A DNA stretch of 46,840 nucleotides from an uncultured Pirellulaceae bacterium (GCA_934255105.1 CAKQNH010000001.1:1-46840); one strand, 5' to 3'. Counted from the first letter of the stretch, positions 38,502 to 46,482 are shown. Notes: generated by a model not told the origin, from the letters alone. Made by a program: numbers and translations.

Positions 38502-38562
38502 GGGCTCGGGCCGGACTTGAACCGGCGCACCTAAAGGCTCTACCCACTGAGCTACCGAACCC
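38502..38562 (-). tRNA. tRNA-like element without an anticodon arm
   Basis: On the minus strand: acceptor GGGTTCGG pairs over 8 bp with CCGAGCCC (one T-G pair). A regular D arm follows, with stem GCTC and GAGC and loop AGTGGGTA, then only ten bases (CTTTAGGTGC) where an anticodon arm should be. A T arm with perfect 5-bp stem (GCCGG, CCGGC) and loop TTCAAGT completes it. Total 61 nt instead of about 75. No CCA is encoded. D and T arms keep the invariant bases, so decay looks selective. It may be a remnant or a mimic of the tRNA core. Confidence 0.65.
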
Positions 38563-38652
38563 AAAAAGAACCACACCAGCACGCGGCAACACACCGCCCC
38601 TACGCCAAACCATAAGATCAAAAGGTTTTGATATTGGGATGGCTGGCGTGGC

Positions 38653-39009
38653 TCAGTAGCTTTCCTCCGGCGATCCAAAATCAAGCGTCTCTTGCGTGTG
38701 GTCGTCTAGGCTGTCCGCCGCAAACAATAAGTGCCCGCCCTTGCGCATTGACATGTTGTAGATTTTGCTCTTGCGCTTCGGTACGTTATCTGTAACAGCC
38801 ATCTGTGCGTTTACGTCCTCGCACATTCCGTCTTCATCTAGCACTGGCTTGACCGCCATAGTCAGCGTGATAGTGCGCTCTTTCTTTTCGCCTGGGCGAT
38901 CATCGCAGTCCTGAACAACCCTGCGAAGGGCCTGCTCAAAGGCAATGCCAATGCGTCCGCCGTCGATCTTGGCTAGTGCAGCAAGGTCAAACTTTTCTAA
39001 ATTCCTCAT
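38653..39009 (-). CDS. phage hypothetical protein, recombination region
   Basis: A 118-residue protein starting MRNLEKFDLAALAKIDGGRI. EQALRRVVQDCDDRPGEKKE, RTITLTMAVKPVLDEDGMCE and a VTDNVPKRKSKIYNMSM strand resemble a small alpha/beta family (R-I---L-PV---G) found near phage recombination genes. Single domain; function unknown. The stop is inside the operon and the next gene is the tRNA-like element 90 bases away. Confidence 0.5.
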   Translation of the reverse strand: MRNLEKFDLAALAKIDGGRIGIAFEQALRRVVQDCDDRPGEKKERTITLTMAVKPVLDEDGMCEDVNAQMAVTDNVPKRKSKIYNMSMRKGGHLLFAADSLDDHTQETLDFGSPEESY

Positions 39010-39017
39010 GATTCCTC

Positions 39018-39278
39018 CTAGAACAAATCCAACTGAGTTTCCTTCGCTTCCGGCTGTGTCTCCGCAATCACAGCCAGCCTAAGTTTTCCGTTTAGTTCAG
39101 TTATCAAGCTTTGCTTGACAACTGCATCTATCGCCTCATGCCACTGGCTTGCCGTTGCGACCGGCCACAAGTCGCAATAGCCCGAAAGTCTCATGATTTC
39201 CCGAACTAGTTCCGCTCTGCTGATTGGAACCCTCTCCCCCTGGATCCACTCCAGTACCGACGACTGCAAAACATCCAT
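39018..39278 (-). CDS. small winged-helix-like protein with C-terminal clamp-binding motif
   Basis: An 86-residue protein. Residues about 1-70 are helical with the pattern of a small winged helix (SRAELVREIMRLSGYCDLWP, HEAIDAVVKQSLITELNG). The very C-terminus reads KETQLDLF, which is the QL(D/S)LF consensus for the beta sliding clamp. It overlaps the 39136-39441 gene by 143 bases in another frame. A clamp-recruited replication or recombination factor is the natural reading. No clear Shine-Dalgarno, so start confidence is moderate. Confidence 0.55.
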   Translation of the reverse strand: MDVLQSSVLEWIQGERVPISRAELVREIMRLSGYCDLWPVATASQWHEAIDAVVKQSLITELNGKLRLAVIAETQPEAKETQLDLF

Positions 39279-39441
39279 TGTCTAGCTCGACTACTTTTTC
39301 TCGCGTAATGTTTGCTCGACACATGGAACACTGAAACCGCCAAGCCTGGGTCGTTCTGATGTGCGTCACCATCTGGCTACCGCACTTGCAAGCGACCTCG
39401 CGATAAGTTAGCGCGAAGTGCTCGAGGAATTCGCTGGCCAT
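39136..39441 (-). CDS. small zinc-ribbon protein overlapping the next gene
   Basis: A 101-residue protein whose start makes a TAATG overlap with the exonuclease gene stop. The first about 55 residues are a zinc ribbon: VACKCGSQMVTHIRTTQAWR, then FQCSMCRANI. The last 45 residues (EGSNQQSGTSSGNHETFG) are disordered and share their DNA with the 39018-39278 gene. The ribbon part is firm. The tail may only exist because of the overlap. Confidence 0.5.
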   Translation of the reverse strand: MASEFLEHFALTYREVACKCGSQMVTHIRTTQAWRFQCSMCRANITREKVVELDNGCFAVVGTGVDPGGEGSNQQSGTSSGNHETFGLLRLVAGRNGKPVA

Positions 39442-40202
39442 TAAAATGGAGCGTCTGGATCGAAGTCACTGTACGCAGGCGCTACCGGATGCAGAATCTT
39501 GCGCAAGTGCATCTTGGTGTTTTCGCTGAAGTCGCGATCCAGCATCCAATAGGCAAAACCGTGGTCATCATCGACCGCCGTACCCTTCACCTTGCCGATG
39601 TTGTAAGTTGGCCTGCCATCCTTCCCGACAACGATCTTTCCGGCCAGATCGACGCGGACCTCCTCGTAAGCAGACTCTTTGGCCAGCGTGTCGCGGTCAG
39701 CTTTAGTCAGGCCGTACTTCTCAAGCTGTGCCCGCCAAACGTCCCATGTGGCTGTTACGTCGTTTGCTGCATCGTGTGCGCCTTCGTGCTCGCGTCCGCA
39801 GTAGAACTGCACAGCAGCCGCTAGCGTGCGTTCCTCGCGACGTTTAAACAGAGTGCCCGCGTCGAAAATCTTGGTGTCTGACAAATCCCACTGGATGCCG
39901 CAGCGATGGAACTCCTCCCATAGGATCGGAACATCGAAGTTCGACAGATTGAATCCCAGCAAGTCGAATTGCTGGAAGATGTAGTGCAGGTGGCCGGCGC
40001 GATGGACGAACTTCAGGCTCTCCGCCACCATCGCATCGGTAATGCCATGCACCGCCGTAGCTTCTGCCGGAATAGGCCGTCCTGGATTGAACAGCCATGT
40101 GCCCACCGTGCCATCGCCGCTTAACGACAACTGCACAATGCGATCTGTTGCCGGGTCGGTCCCGGTGGACTCGATGTCGAAACAAAGTATTGGTTTGTTC
40201 AT
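39441..40202 (-). CDS. DnaQ-like DEDD 3'-5' exonuclease
   Basis: A 253-residue protein from the ATG at 40202 (CAAGGGCAAAACCA before it). Exo I is LCFDIESTGTDP, Exo II is in LGFNLSNFDVPIL, and Exo III is in HEGAHDAANDVTATWDVW. The His-D spacing matches the DEDDh group. It digests single strands from the 3' end. It is encoded with an annealing protein and SMC-like ATPase, so recombination or DNA repair is likely. The C-terminal 60 residues are phage-specific. Confidence 0.85.
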   Translation of the reverse strand: MNKPILCFDIESTGTDPATDRIVQLSLSGDGTVGTWLFNPGRPIPAEATAVHGITDAMVAESLKFVHRAGHLHYIFQQFDLLGFNLSNFDVPILWEEFHRCGIQWDLSDTKIFDAGTLFKRREERTLAAAVQFYCGREHEGAHDAANDVTATWDVWRAQLEKYGLTKADRDTLAKESAYEEVRVDLAGKIVVGKDGRPTYNIGKVKGTAVDDDHGFAYWMLDRDFSENTKMHLRKILHPVAPAYSDFDPDAPF

Positions 40203-40259
40203 TGGTTTTGCCCTTGAAAAAAGTCGTCTCAAATACCGAAAGCCATGGAGGCAGCTCTG

Positions 40260-40511
40260 TTAGCTCAATCCGTCTGCTTTGCGAATGTTTCTAGTCCCGC
40301 CGCCCGTGTCGTTACAGAAGTAGCCAACCGACGATGCCGAGCCGACTTCTTCCCTGCTCTTGTCTGGCACCGCCAGTTCGCGAAGTAGCTGGCAGAACCG
40401 CCGCGCATCGTCGCCATCAGCAAACGCGATAGCGACGTAGCTATTTACGACCGTAGCGCCGCCACCGAGGCGGTACACTTCGCCAAGTTCTTTGATGGAC
40501 ACAGACGCCAT
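40260..40511 (-). CDS. small hypothetical protein
   Basis: An 83-residue protein starting MASVSIKELGEVYRLGGGAT. NSYVAIAFADGDDARRFCQL has the shape of a beta strand and helix, similar to a small RRM- or ACT-like module. The start is two bases after the ATPase gene stop, so it is probably co-translated. No family recognised. Confidence 0.45.
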   Translation of the reverse strand: MASVSIKELGEVYRLGGGATVVNSYVAIAFADGDDARRFCQLLRELAVPDKSREEVGSASSVGYFCNDTGGGTRNIRKADGLS

Positions 40512-40513
40512 GA

Positions 40514-42043
40514 CTACACAGCTCCCTGCTTAGTGCCCGCATACTCAGGCGAATACACCTCTGGCGTAACCTCATCAGCTACGCTGCATTCAGCCGTCAG
40601 GATGACCACCCCGCGTTCCACAGCATGGGCTGCGATCGTCTGCCGGTTGATCGTATCCAGACCCTCCCACGCCTCCTGCGGGATCGTTAGAACGCCGCGA
40701 TTGCCCACAGCACCAACCGCAATATCAATCGCGATCTTCCATCGCTCGCCAGCAGATAGATCAGAGTAGTACGTGGAACCGCGAACCGTATCGCAGACCA
40801 ACCGTCCCGCTTCGACTCGCAGCTCACAGCCCGACTGCGCAACTAGTTCGCTCAGAACGTCGTCAGTTCCCTTAGCCGCCTCGCGCAATCGCTTGACCTT
40901 ACGCAGCAACTCCAGATATTCCAGTTTGCATTCCTGCGCCGCTTCCCGATCTCGCTTGGCCTTGCGCTTGGTCTCGAACTGAGACATGGCGTCCCGCGCC
41001 TGATTAACCAGAGCATGAGCCGCAGATAGCTGCTCCTCGGTCGGCTTTTCGACGTTGACCGAGTCGCGAAGCTCGGATTCCAGCTCGTCGATCAGCTCGA
41101 AGTGCTCCTGGGTGCGTTCTAGGATTGCACTCAGGTTTCCTTCGAGAACTGCGTGCTGCTCAAGTTCGCGTGTCACTTCTTGATGCTTGCGATGGGCGGC
41201 TTGCATCTCGTCGTATAGCTTTTGTTGCCGCTCTTCCAAAGCGATTCGCTTGGTCGCTGCATTGGCCACGAGAGCCGACTGAGCCTCAACTGTCTCGCCA
41301 GACCACACCTGCTTCGCATTGTCGATGCGTGCCGTACTCTCAGCGATTTGACGATTTATGCTATCGTGGTTTTCGGCTTGTCGCTCCAGTTCGCGGACAG
41401 AATTGATAGCCGACTCAAACGCATCTTGCAGCGGGTCGATCGACTCTGGAAGCGATTCATCCCACTCCACATCAGCCGCGGCTGCCAGCAGGCCCTCCCC
41501 ACGTCCCTTGACCTGCTCTGCTTCGGACTCCAGTTTTCGGGCCTCCGCTTCGATGTCGCGTTTGATCTTGGCTGCTAAATCAACCAGATCGTCCGATTCC
41601 ATCGAGCTGCGATGAACCACCGATTCAAAGCTGCCCTTGTCGCCCAGCAGCGGCCAGAACTGATCAATAGAGCATTCAGCGCCAGATAGCTGAGTCAGTG
41701 CTTTAATTCGCTTGCTATCCGCCGCCTCTGGCGACTTGATACCAGGATCAACCAGATCGGCCACCGACAGCTTTCCCTCGATCGATTCCACTTCCAGCTC
41801 ACCGCTGCGTCGAGTTGACCGACCGACCTTCAGCACGACTCCAAAAGCAGAGACCGTTCCCGACTTGCGACCGTCCTTAACGTCGAGCTTTCCGCGACCG
41901 GTCACAGCGGCCTCAACAGCGGCCAGCGCTCGCGATTTCCCGCGACCGTTTCGGGCTTTCAAAACAACCACTCCGCCACTCTCGGGGACTGGTATAGACA
42001 AGTGCGATACCGGCCCAATGTTTTCGATTTCTACTACGCTCAT
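40514..42043 (-). CDS. SMC/SbcC-like ATPase, phage recombination type
   Basis: A 509-residue protein. Walker A ARNGRGKSRAL (about 29-39), a long coiled coil from about 165 to 400, the ABC signature DLSAGERWKIAI, and a Walker B region VLTIPQEAWEGLD where the usual Asp-Glu is Gln-Glu. The zinc-hook CXXC of Rad50/SbcC is not apparent. Such proteins partner nucleases (here DnaQ- or PD-(D/E)XK-type) in double-strand-end processing. The ATPase signature is clear; the altered Walker B is worth noting. Confidence 0.75.
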   Translation of the reverse strand: MSVVEIENIGPVSHLSIPVPESGGVVVLKARNGRGKSRALAAVEAAVTGRGKLDVKDGRKSGTVSAFGVVLKVGRSTRRSGELEVESIEGKLSVADLVDPGIKSPEAADSKRIKALTQLSGAECSIDQFWPLLGDKGSFESVVHRSSMESDDLVDLAAKIKRDIEAEARKLESEAEQVKGRGEGLLAAAADVEWDESLPESIDPLQDAFESAINSVRELERQAENHDSINRQIAESTARIDNAKQVWSGETVEAQSALVANAATKRIALEERQQKLYDEMQAAHRKHQEVTRELEQHAVLEGNLSAILERTQEHFELIDELESELRDSVNVEKPTEEQLSAAHALVNQARDAMSQFETKRKAKRDREAAQECKLEYLELLRKVKRLREAAKGTDDVLSELVAQSGCELRVEAGRLVCDTVRGSTYYSDLSAGERWKIAIDIAVGAVGNRGVLTIPQEAWEGLDTINRQTIAAHAVERGVVILTAECSVADEVTPEVYSPEYAGTKQGAV

Positions 42044-42100
42044 AATCTCTGCCCTGCATTTGGAAATACTGAATACTGAAACCCCTGCAACCGACCCGAA

Positions 42101-42868
42101 CTACACAGGCCCACCGCTGAACAGCTTGCCACCTTCTGCGGCCTGCTCGCGTTCAATCTCGGCCCGCTCCTTGGCCTCTTCCTCGCTAACTGCGTCCGGC
42201 TCATCCTCTGGGTTCGGGATCTCCTCAGCGTCGAACGACCTGGAGCCGACCGTTAGCGACTCTACCGACTGCATGGTTACCTTGCTGCCGTTCGCCGGGC
42301 GCGGGTTGTACGAGTCCTCGATTTCATCCGCTGAGTGCAGGCCCATAGCGATCTCAGGAGCGTAAGCACGTACCATCCATGACGCTGCTCTGTAACGCAG
42401 CATTTGCTCTGGCATCGTCTTCCACTTGCTCCCAGCTTTTCCGTGCCAGCCTTCTGCCTTAGCTAGTGCGATCGTCACTAGCGCGCCAACCAGCTTGCGC
42501 CCCGTCTTTTCCTCGACGGCCACTGCTCGACAGCCCCAGTCATCAGACCCTGGCTTTCCTTCCCACTCGTAATCGATAGCGCTGAAGCGTCCGCAAGCGT
42601 TGAATGTTGCGATCAAGAATTGCGCCGACCATGCTGGCGTGCCATGCACCACGTAGAGATTCTGCATGGTCATCAGCGGGTCGCTGCCGATCCGCTGCGC
42701 CATGTTCAAGGCAATGATGCAGTTGGCGATCCCTGCCGGGCCCTGGTACTGCTTGGGGACCATCGTGGAGCTTGCAAAAGCCTTTGCCATGCGCTGCACC
42801 AGCTCGAAGCCGTCAGCGGAAAACAGAGACAATGCTGTCCCTTCAGTGCGAATCATTTCGGTACTCAT
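42101..42868 (-). CDS. RecT-family single-strand annealing protein
   Basis: A 255-residue protein. CIIALNMAQRIGSDPLMTMQ, LYVVHGTPAWSAQFLIATFN, CGRFSAIDYEW and WKTMPEQMLRYRAASWMVRA match the RecT/Bet-like core seen in phages. The acidic C-terminus (AVSEEEAKERAEIEREQAAE) is typical and disordered. It would anneal single strands during replication-linked recombination. It overlaps the exonuclease-like gene by one base. Confidence 0.8.
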   Translation of the reverse strand: MSTEMIRTEGTALSLFSADGFELVQRMAKAFASSTMVPKQYQGPAGIANCIIALNMAQRIGSDPLMTMQNLYVVHGTPAWSAQFLIATFNACGRFSAIDYEWEGKPGSDDWGCRAVAVEEKTGRKLVGALVTIALAKAEGWHGKAGSKWKTMPEQMLRYRAASWMVRAYAPEIAMGLHSADEIEDSYNPRPANGSKVTMQSVESLTVGSRSFDAEEIPNPEDEPDAVSEEEAKERAEIEREQAAEGGKLFSGGPV

Positions 42869-43737
42869 TAGAGACTGTACTCCCCATTAAATTTCATCCA
42901 GTTCGGCGGCGACAATTCAACGATTGAATTGTGATTTCGCGGTAGCCAGTCGTTGGCTCTAGTTCGCTCCGCAAGCTCCATCAGAGCGTTCTCCACGTCC
43001 ACTTCTGCGATCTGCAAGAACTCAGCAGAGAGCGTGTAGCAATCGACCGTGTACGGCGGCTCCGTTGCCACAGCCACGAACACGAACGCCTTGACCTCGA
43101 CGCCGCATTCCCGCAGAACGCGACGATAGAAGTACTCCTGGTGTGCATACCGAAACCCTGCCACGCTCTTTACGAACTTTGCCGCAGTGGTCCCGGTGGC
43201 CGTTGTCTTCAGGTCCATCACGATTCCATTGCTCAGCAGCTTGTCGGGCTTGCATCGCATGGCCAATTCAAGATTGCCGTCTTCTGTGAAGAACGCCGCT
43301 TCACAGATGCCCGACTGCTCAAGCAGACTGCCCGCTACTGGATGCTTGCGTAACGACTCAACACAGCCGTTGAGCGCCGCATACTCGGACGCCTTCAGCA
43401 GCGTGGCTCCCGCATGGGCTGCCTCGAAAGCTTTCCACGTTTTGCCGCTCTTAGCGCCGTTGGTTGCCAATACATCTTCGGGGATCTCGACCACACACGA
43501 CTTGTCACCCAGCAGCGCCAGTTCATGCACGGCCGTTCCAAAGTCAAAGTGAGCCTTGCGAGGTTGTTCATACTGGCCGCTAAGGAACTGATACCAATAC
43601 AGACGAACGTCATCCATAAACACCTTCAGCCGCGAAGAACTGACGCCCGCCATCGAATGGTAAACATCGTTCTCAATCTCAACGCCAGACTCCACTGGCG
43701 CATTGTCAACTCGATATGCCTCTGCAACTTCACTCAT
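42868..43737 (-). CDS. PD-(D/E)XK exonuclease, RecE/DUF3799-like
   Basis: A 289-residue protein from the ATG at 43737 (AAGGGCATTGGG before it). Its stop overlaps the RecT start. HFDFGTAVHELALLG, ELAMRCKPDKLLSNGIVMDL and KTTATGTTA, then YAHQEYFYRRVLRECG give the exonuclease core: His/Glu helix, PD strand, E/D-x-K (MDLKT) and a Q-x2-Y helix. This family degrades one strand to give the RecT-type partner its substrate. Confidence 0.8.
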   Translation of the reverse strand: MSEVAEAYRVDNAPVESGVEIENDVYHSMAGVSSSRLKVFMDDVRLYWYQFLSGQYEQPRKAHFDFGTAVHELALLGDKSCVVEIPEDVLATNGAKSGKTWKAFEAAHAGATLLKASEYAALNGCVESLRKHPVAGSLLEQSGICEAAFFTEDGNLELAMRCKPDKLLSNGIVMDLKTTATGTTAAKFVKSVAGFRYAHQEYFYRRVLRECGVEVKAFVFVAVATEPPYTVDCYTLSAEFLQIAEVDVENALMELAERTRANDWLPRNHNSIVELSPPNWMKFNGEYSL

Positions 43738-44123
43738 CCCAATGCCCTTATTACTAAGTAAATAACCCCTGCCCAAAACCCAGCCGACACGACCAGCAGG
43801 AACCCAATCGCTCCCGCACAGTCGCCCAGCCGGTCGTCACACGCGAACCATTCATCTACAGCAGGCTCAACCTCCGCTGGTGTGAAACAGTCCGCAGGAA
43901 CAACTTGCCGAACGCGAGCCGTGATCGTGGCCGCGTCGTGATAATCAAGGCTCAATTCGGGATTGCCAGCGTCGGCGGTAATCGCCCGCAAGCACTCCCT
44001 GCGATACCCTGGCGTACAAATCCAGTTGTACGTTTCGCCGTTTTTCTTGTACTTGAACTTGTAGACTCCGGCCTCGACCGACCAGGAGCAAAACCGTTCT
44101 TCGACTTGTTCAACTAACAACAT
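43734..44123 (-). CDS. small protein with C-terminal membrane segment
   Basis: A 129-residue protein. The N-terminal 100 residues (VEAGVYKFKYKKNGETYNWI, CTPGYRRECLRAITADA) look soluble. The end carries a hydrophobic segment (AGAIGFLLVVSAGFWAGVIY, then LVIRALG), likely a membrane anchor. It overlaps the exonuclease start (ATGA). Function unknown; it may tie a recombination step to the membrane or act on the envelope. Confidence 0.5.
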   Translation of the reverse strand: MLLVEQVEERFCSWSVEAGVYKFKYKKNGETYNWICTPGYRRECLRAITADAGNPELSLDYHDAATITARVRQVVPADCFTPAEVEPAVDEWFACDDRLGDCAGAIGFLLVVSAGFWAGVIYLVIRALG

Positions 44124-44137
44124 CGCCTCGCCCTCCG

Positions 44138-44332
44138 TTAGCTTGCTAGCTCGATACCGTTCAGTCTCTTGCCGCTGTTTGTGTGCCCAATTGGCCCCGG
44201 CGTCTGCTTGTGCTTACAGGGTGCGCAGATGCGGTTGCCTGGGCCGCTTGAATTGAATTTCTTCTCGCACGACAAGCAAACTCGCTTGGCCTCTTTCGTA
44301 ATTGGCCTAGTTGGCCGCTCGTCCCTGCGCAT
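44138..44332 (-). CDS. small zinc-finger protein
   Basis: A 64-residue basic protein: RVCLSCEKKFNSSGPGNRIC followed by APCKHK gives two C-x2-C pairs separated by about 15 residues, the rubredoxin-like knuckle of many small phage proteins. Start and stop fit the operon. Role unknown; DNA or RNA binding is likely. Confidence 0.5.
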   Translation of the reverse strand: MRRDERPTRPITKEAKRVCLSCEKKFNSSGPGNRICAPCKHKQTPGPIGHTNSGKRLNGIELAS

Positions 44333-44345
44333 CAGATACCCCTAA

Positions 44346-44362
44346 TGAATTGCCAACCAGCT
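44346..44362. repeat. 17-bp direct repeat, copy 1
   Basis: TGAATTGCCAACCAGCT here and at 44736-44752, 390 bases apart. The second copy codes for the last residues of a 27-residue membrane peptide (SWLAIH). This copy keeps the same tail but has no ATG, so it is a remnant of a duplication. Confidence 0.5.
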
Positions 44363-44378
44363 AACCAAGCACACCCTG

Positions 44379-44720
44379 CTATTCCTGCGACTCTAGTTTT
44401 CGCAATTCTTCTCGCAGTTCCGCCTTCCTTCGATCCAGCCACTTTGCCCGCTCCACCGCCTGCCGATCAACCTCTGCATCGTGCATTGCCTTTGCCTGCG
44501 CGTCTCCGAACGCAGATTGGAGGTCAACGTGTTGCCAACCCAATGGGCTGAAACTTGTTTCAACCTCAATCTCCGCCTCGCCGTCGTACGTCCTGCGAGC
44601 CCGCAGAGCAACGAAGGTCTCGTCGTCGAACACGATAACCACCTGCGCGTCGTTGTTGCCCAATTGAATCGCTGTGATTCGCTTACCTACACACTCACTG
44701 GCCTCGATTATTTGCCTCAC
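44379..44720 (-). CDS. hypothetical protein
   Basis: A 113-residue protein starting with GTG at 44720, after GAGGAGAGTAAGG. The N-terminal half is beta (IEASECVGKRITAIQLGNND, AQVVIVFDDETFVALRARRT) and the C-terminal half helical and charged (RAKWLDRRKAELREELRKLE). Not a recognised family. Confidence 0.5.
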   Translation of the reverse strand: MRQIIEASECVGKRITAIQLGNNDAQVVIVFDDETFVALRARRTYDGEAEIEVETSFSPLGWQHVDLQSAFGDAQAKAMHDAEVDRQAVERAKWLDRRKAELREELRKLESQE

Positions 44721-44731
44721 CCTTACTCTCC

Positions 44732-44815
44732 TCAGTGAATTGCCAACCAGCTCACCACCATTGCACCAGCAGCCATCAGCACACCGACAGCCAAGGTTTG
44801 TAGGTCTATTCGCAT
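44732..44815 (-). CDS. 27-residue membrane peptide
   Basis: ATG at 44815 five bases after GAGG, overlapping the stop of the upstream gene by ten bases. The frame reads MRIDLQTLAVGVLMAAGAMV, then VSWLAIH, a single hydrophobic helix. A tail remnant lies near 44346. Too short for the usual gene finders, but with start site, hydrophobicity and coupling it is plausible. Confidence 0.4.
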   Translation of the reverse strand: MRIDLQTLAVGVLMAAGAMVVSWLAIH

Positions 44816-45075
44816 GACGACCTCACTTGCTTGAGGGATGCGTGCTCAGCCTCGCATGAGTCATTCCAAACACGAATGACGTCCGCCATGTCCGTCTTGC
44901 TGTTCACCGCGTTTTCGTCCCCGAACTTGCACTTGCCGCATCGCAGGTACTTATGTGGCTTGCCCATAATCGCCATGAACGACTGCCCCTCGGTCCCCGT
45001 CTCAAGCTCGGATTCGTCGCACCCGTTTGGGCACGTGTAGAGCTTCATGCCTTCGTATTCGATCTGTCGTGTCAT
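44806..45075 (-). CDS. small zinc-ribbon protein
   Basis: An 89-residue protein from the ATG at 45075, overlapping the TGA of the upstream gene (ATGA). KLYTCPNGCDESELETGTEG, then KPHKYLRCGKCKFGDE gives C-x3-C and C-x2-C pairs, and a later VIRVWN recalls the W-N end of Lar-type domains. Function unknown. Confidence 0.5.
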   Translation of the reverse strand: MTRQIEYEGMKLYTCPNGCDESELETGTEGQSFMAIMGKPHKYLRCGKCKFGDENAVNSKTDMADVIRVWNDSCEAEHASLKQVRSSCE

Positions 45076-45404
45076 CGTTCGCCCCATCTGGTCAGTTCCG
45101 GTGGATCGCACTGAGGCGTGTACAGCTCAAGTGGAAAATGCGGCAGGCTGTGCCGCGGCGTGTCGTCTCGCACTAGGTCGCGGAGGATCTTCTTGACCTC
45201 GGCTTGACCGTCACGCTTGCCTGCTTCGTAGACCTGCTCAACAAGTGCTTCCAGTCGCGGCATTGCATAGGCCAGCAGTTCGTCACTGCTTGGGATGCAG
45301 TGGCGTAGCTTCGGCGTAGGCTCGGCATAGACCTCCACCCACACTTGCTCGTCGCCGTCGTCATTCTTGCCCCGTTGTGGGCAAATGTTGAATCGAAACG
45401 TCAT
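45072..45404 (-). CDS. hypothetical protein
   Basis: A 110-residue protein from the ATG at 45404 (ATGA overlap). It starts MTFRFNICPQRGKNDDGDEQ, with a helical middle (ELLAYAMPRLEALVEQVYEA) and a Pro-rich end (HFPLELYTPQCDPPELTR). No family recognised. Confidence 0.45.
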   Translation of the reverse strand: MTFRFNICPQRGKNDDGDEQVWVEVYAEPTPKLRHCIPSSDELLAYAMPRLEALVEQVYEAGKRDGQAEVKKILRDLVRDDTPRHSLPHFPLELYTPQCDPPELTRWGER

Positions 45405-45760
45405 GACTTCACCCAATCCGCCATGATCGCGTCCACATAGGCCCGAACATCGTCCGAAATGGTGTCTTCGCAGACCTCATCGCCGTCTTCGTTGGCCTCG
45501 TTAATCAGCGACCGATAGTTGATCGGTGCATCGTCCAGCAGCGTTTCCATCACACCGCTGGCGACGTCCTGGCCATACTTGCGGGCTTCTTCCGACATGC
45601 CCTGCTCAACGTGCCCAGGCGACAGCCGGTAAAGATTGCTCTCGAGCTCATGAATGATCGACAGCAGCACATCGCCAATATGCAGCTTGGCTAGATCCTT
45701 CGCCGCGCGGCGAACGCACTCCTCATTGGCCAACTGTGAATCACACTTACGCATCAACAT
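45401..45760 (-). CDS. hypothetical acidic helical protein
   Basis: A 119-residue protein from the ATG at 45760, with AAGGGGCAAATC before it. Mainly helical and acidic (RAAKDLAKLHIGDVLLSIIH, EQGMSEEARKYGQDVASGVM, DDAPINYRSLINEANEDGDE). Its start lies inside the 3' end of the HNH gene. Not recognised. Confidence 0.45.
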   Translation of the reverse strand: MLMRKCDSQLANEECVRRAAKDLAKLHIGDVLLSIIHELESNLYRLSPGHVEQGMSEEARKYGQDVASGVMETLLDDAPINYRSLINEANEDGDEVCEDTISDDVRAYVDAIMADWVKS

Positions 45761-46319
45761 GATTTGCCCCTTGTTGCTTGAAACCTTCGGAAACGTGACG
45801 CCAGCCGGTGCCCTCGATAACATGTTTTACGGTGGACACCTTGAGGCCCAGGGCGAGTGAAATTCGCCGAGTTGAAAACACGCCAGGAACGTGCATTGAC
45901 AGGATCTGCCGAACGATGTCTTCCGTCAGGATTGCGTTATGAACCTGCTCTCCACGGGGTCTGCACGCTTCACCCCTAAGAACCGCATCGCGGTTGTTCT
46001 TGACGACGCTAATCGCCTCCAGGTGCGCAGGATTGCAGCAAACCCTGTTGTCGCACTTGTGGCCGATAACAAGCCCAGGTTCAGGCTCGCCATGCGTCAA
46101 CACATACGAGACGCGATGGCCAGAATAGACCCGACCAGCAACTCGAAACGCGCCGTAGCCAGCGCGGATGGACGCCAGCCACGGCCAGCATTCATGCTCA
46201 AGTGTTTTATCCACCTTGGACCAGAACCGCTTTTTCAGCTTCTCTGTAATCTCAATTGGCGGCAGGCGACGGTTGATGCCCTTCGCTACTTTCGTGCGTG
46301 AATTTGCACTTGCACCCAT
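45747..46319 (-). CDS. HNH endonuclease with C-terminal HTH
   Basis: A 190-residue protein. FWSKVDKTLEHECWPWLASI, YGAFRVAGRVYSGHRVSYVL, VIGHKCDNRVCCNPAHLEAI and NNRDAVLRGE match the homing-type HNH family. The CDNRVCCNPAHL zinc/catalytic loop is complete. The C-terminus (LTEDIVRQILSMHVPGVFST, RRISLALGLKVSTVKHVIEG) is an HTH of the kind fused to homing endonucleases. Its position at the left end of the early region fits a mobile gene. Confidence 0.8.
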   Translation of the reverse strand: MGASANSRTKVAKGINRRLPPIEITEKLKKRFWSKVDKTLEHECWPWLASIRAGYGAFRVAGRVYSGHRVSYVLTHGEPEPGLVIGHKCDNRVCCNPAHLEAISVVKNNRDAVLRGEACRPRGEQVHNAILTEDIVRQILSMHVPGVFSTRRISLALGLKVSTVKHVIEGTGWRHVSEGFKQQGANHVDA

Positions 46320-46482
46320 GGGGATGCCTCCGGCTATAGAATCCTCTGCCGGTTTTCGTGCCGTCCGCTAGAGTGCGAGCGATAAGAAACCGTGCCTAGT
46401 ACAAGGAAACAGCTCGCTTTCCACGGCTTGCTGGTTCCAACTGTCAATCAAGATACATAAATGCAAAACGCTTTGCAATATG
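46320..46482 (-). promoter_or_regulatory. early control region with an operator copy
   Basis: A 163-base gap upstream of the HNH gene. It holds operator GCAAAACGCTTTGC (46463-46476), the second copy of the palindrome at 46701. On the minus strand TTGCAA and TATCTT lie 17 bases apart across it, making a promoter whose -35 overlaps the operator. Confidence 0.5.

Noticed and set aside
38490..38684. 64-codon minus frame over the tRNA-like element
   Set aside because: SVAQWVEPLGAPVQVRPEP is the usual translation of a tRNA gene, not a protein.
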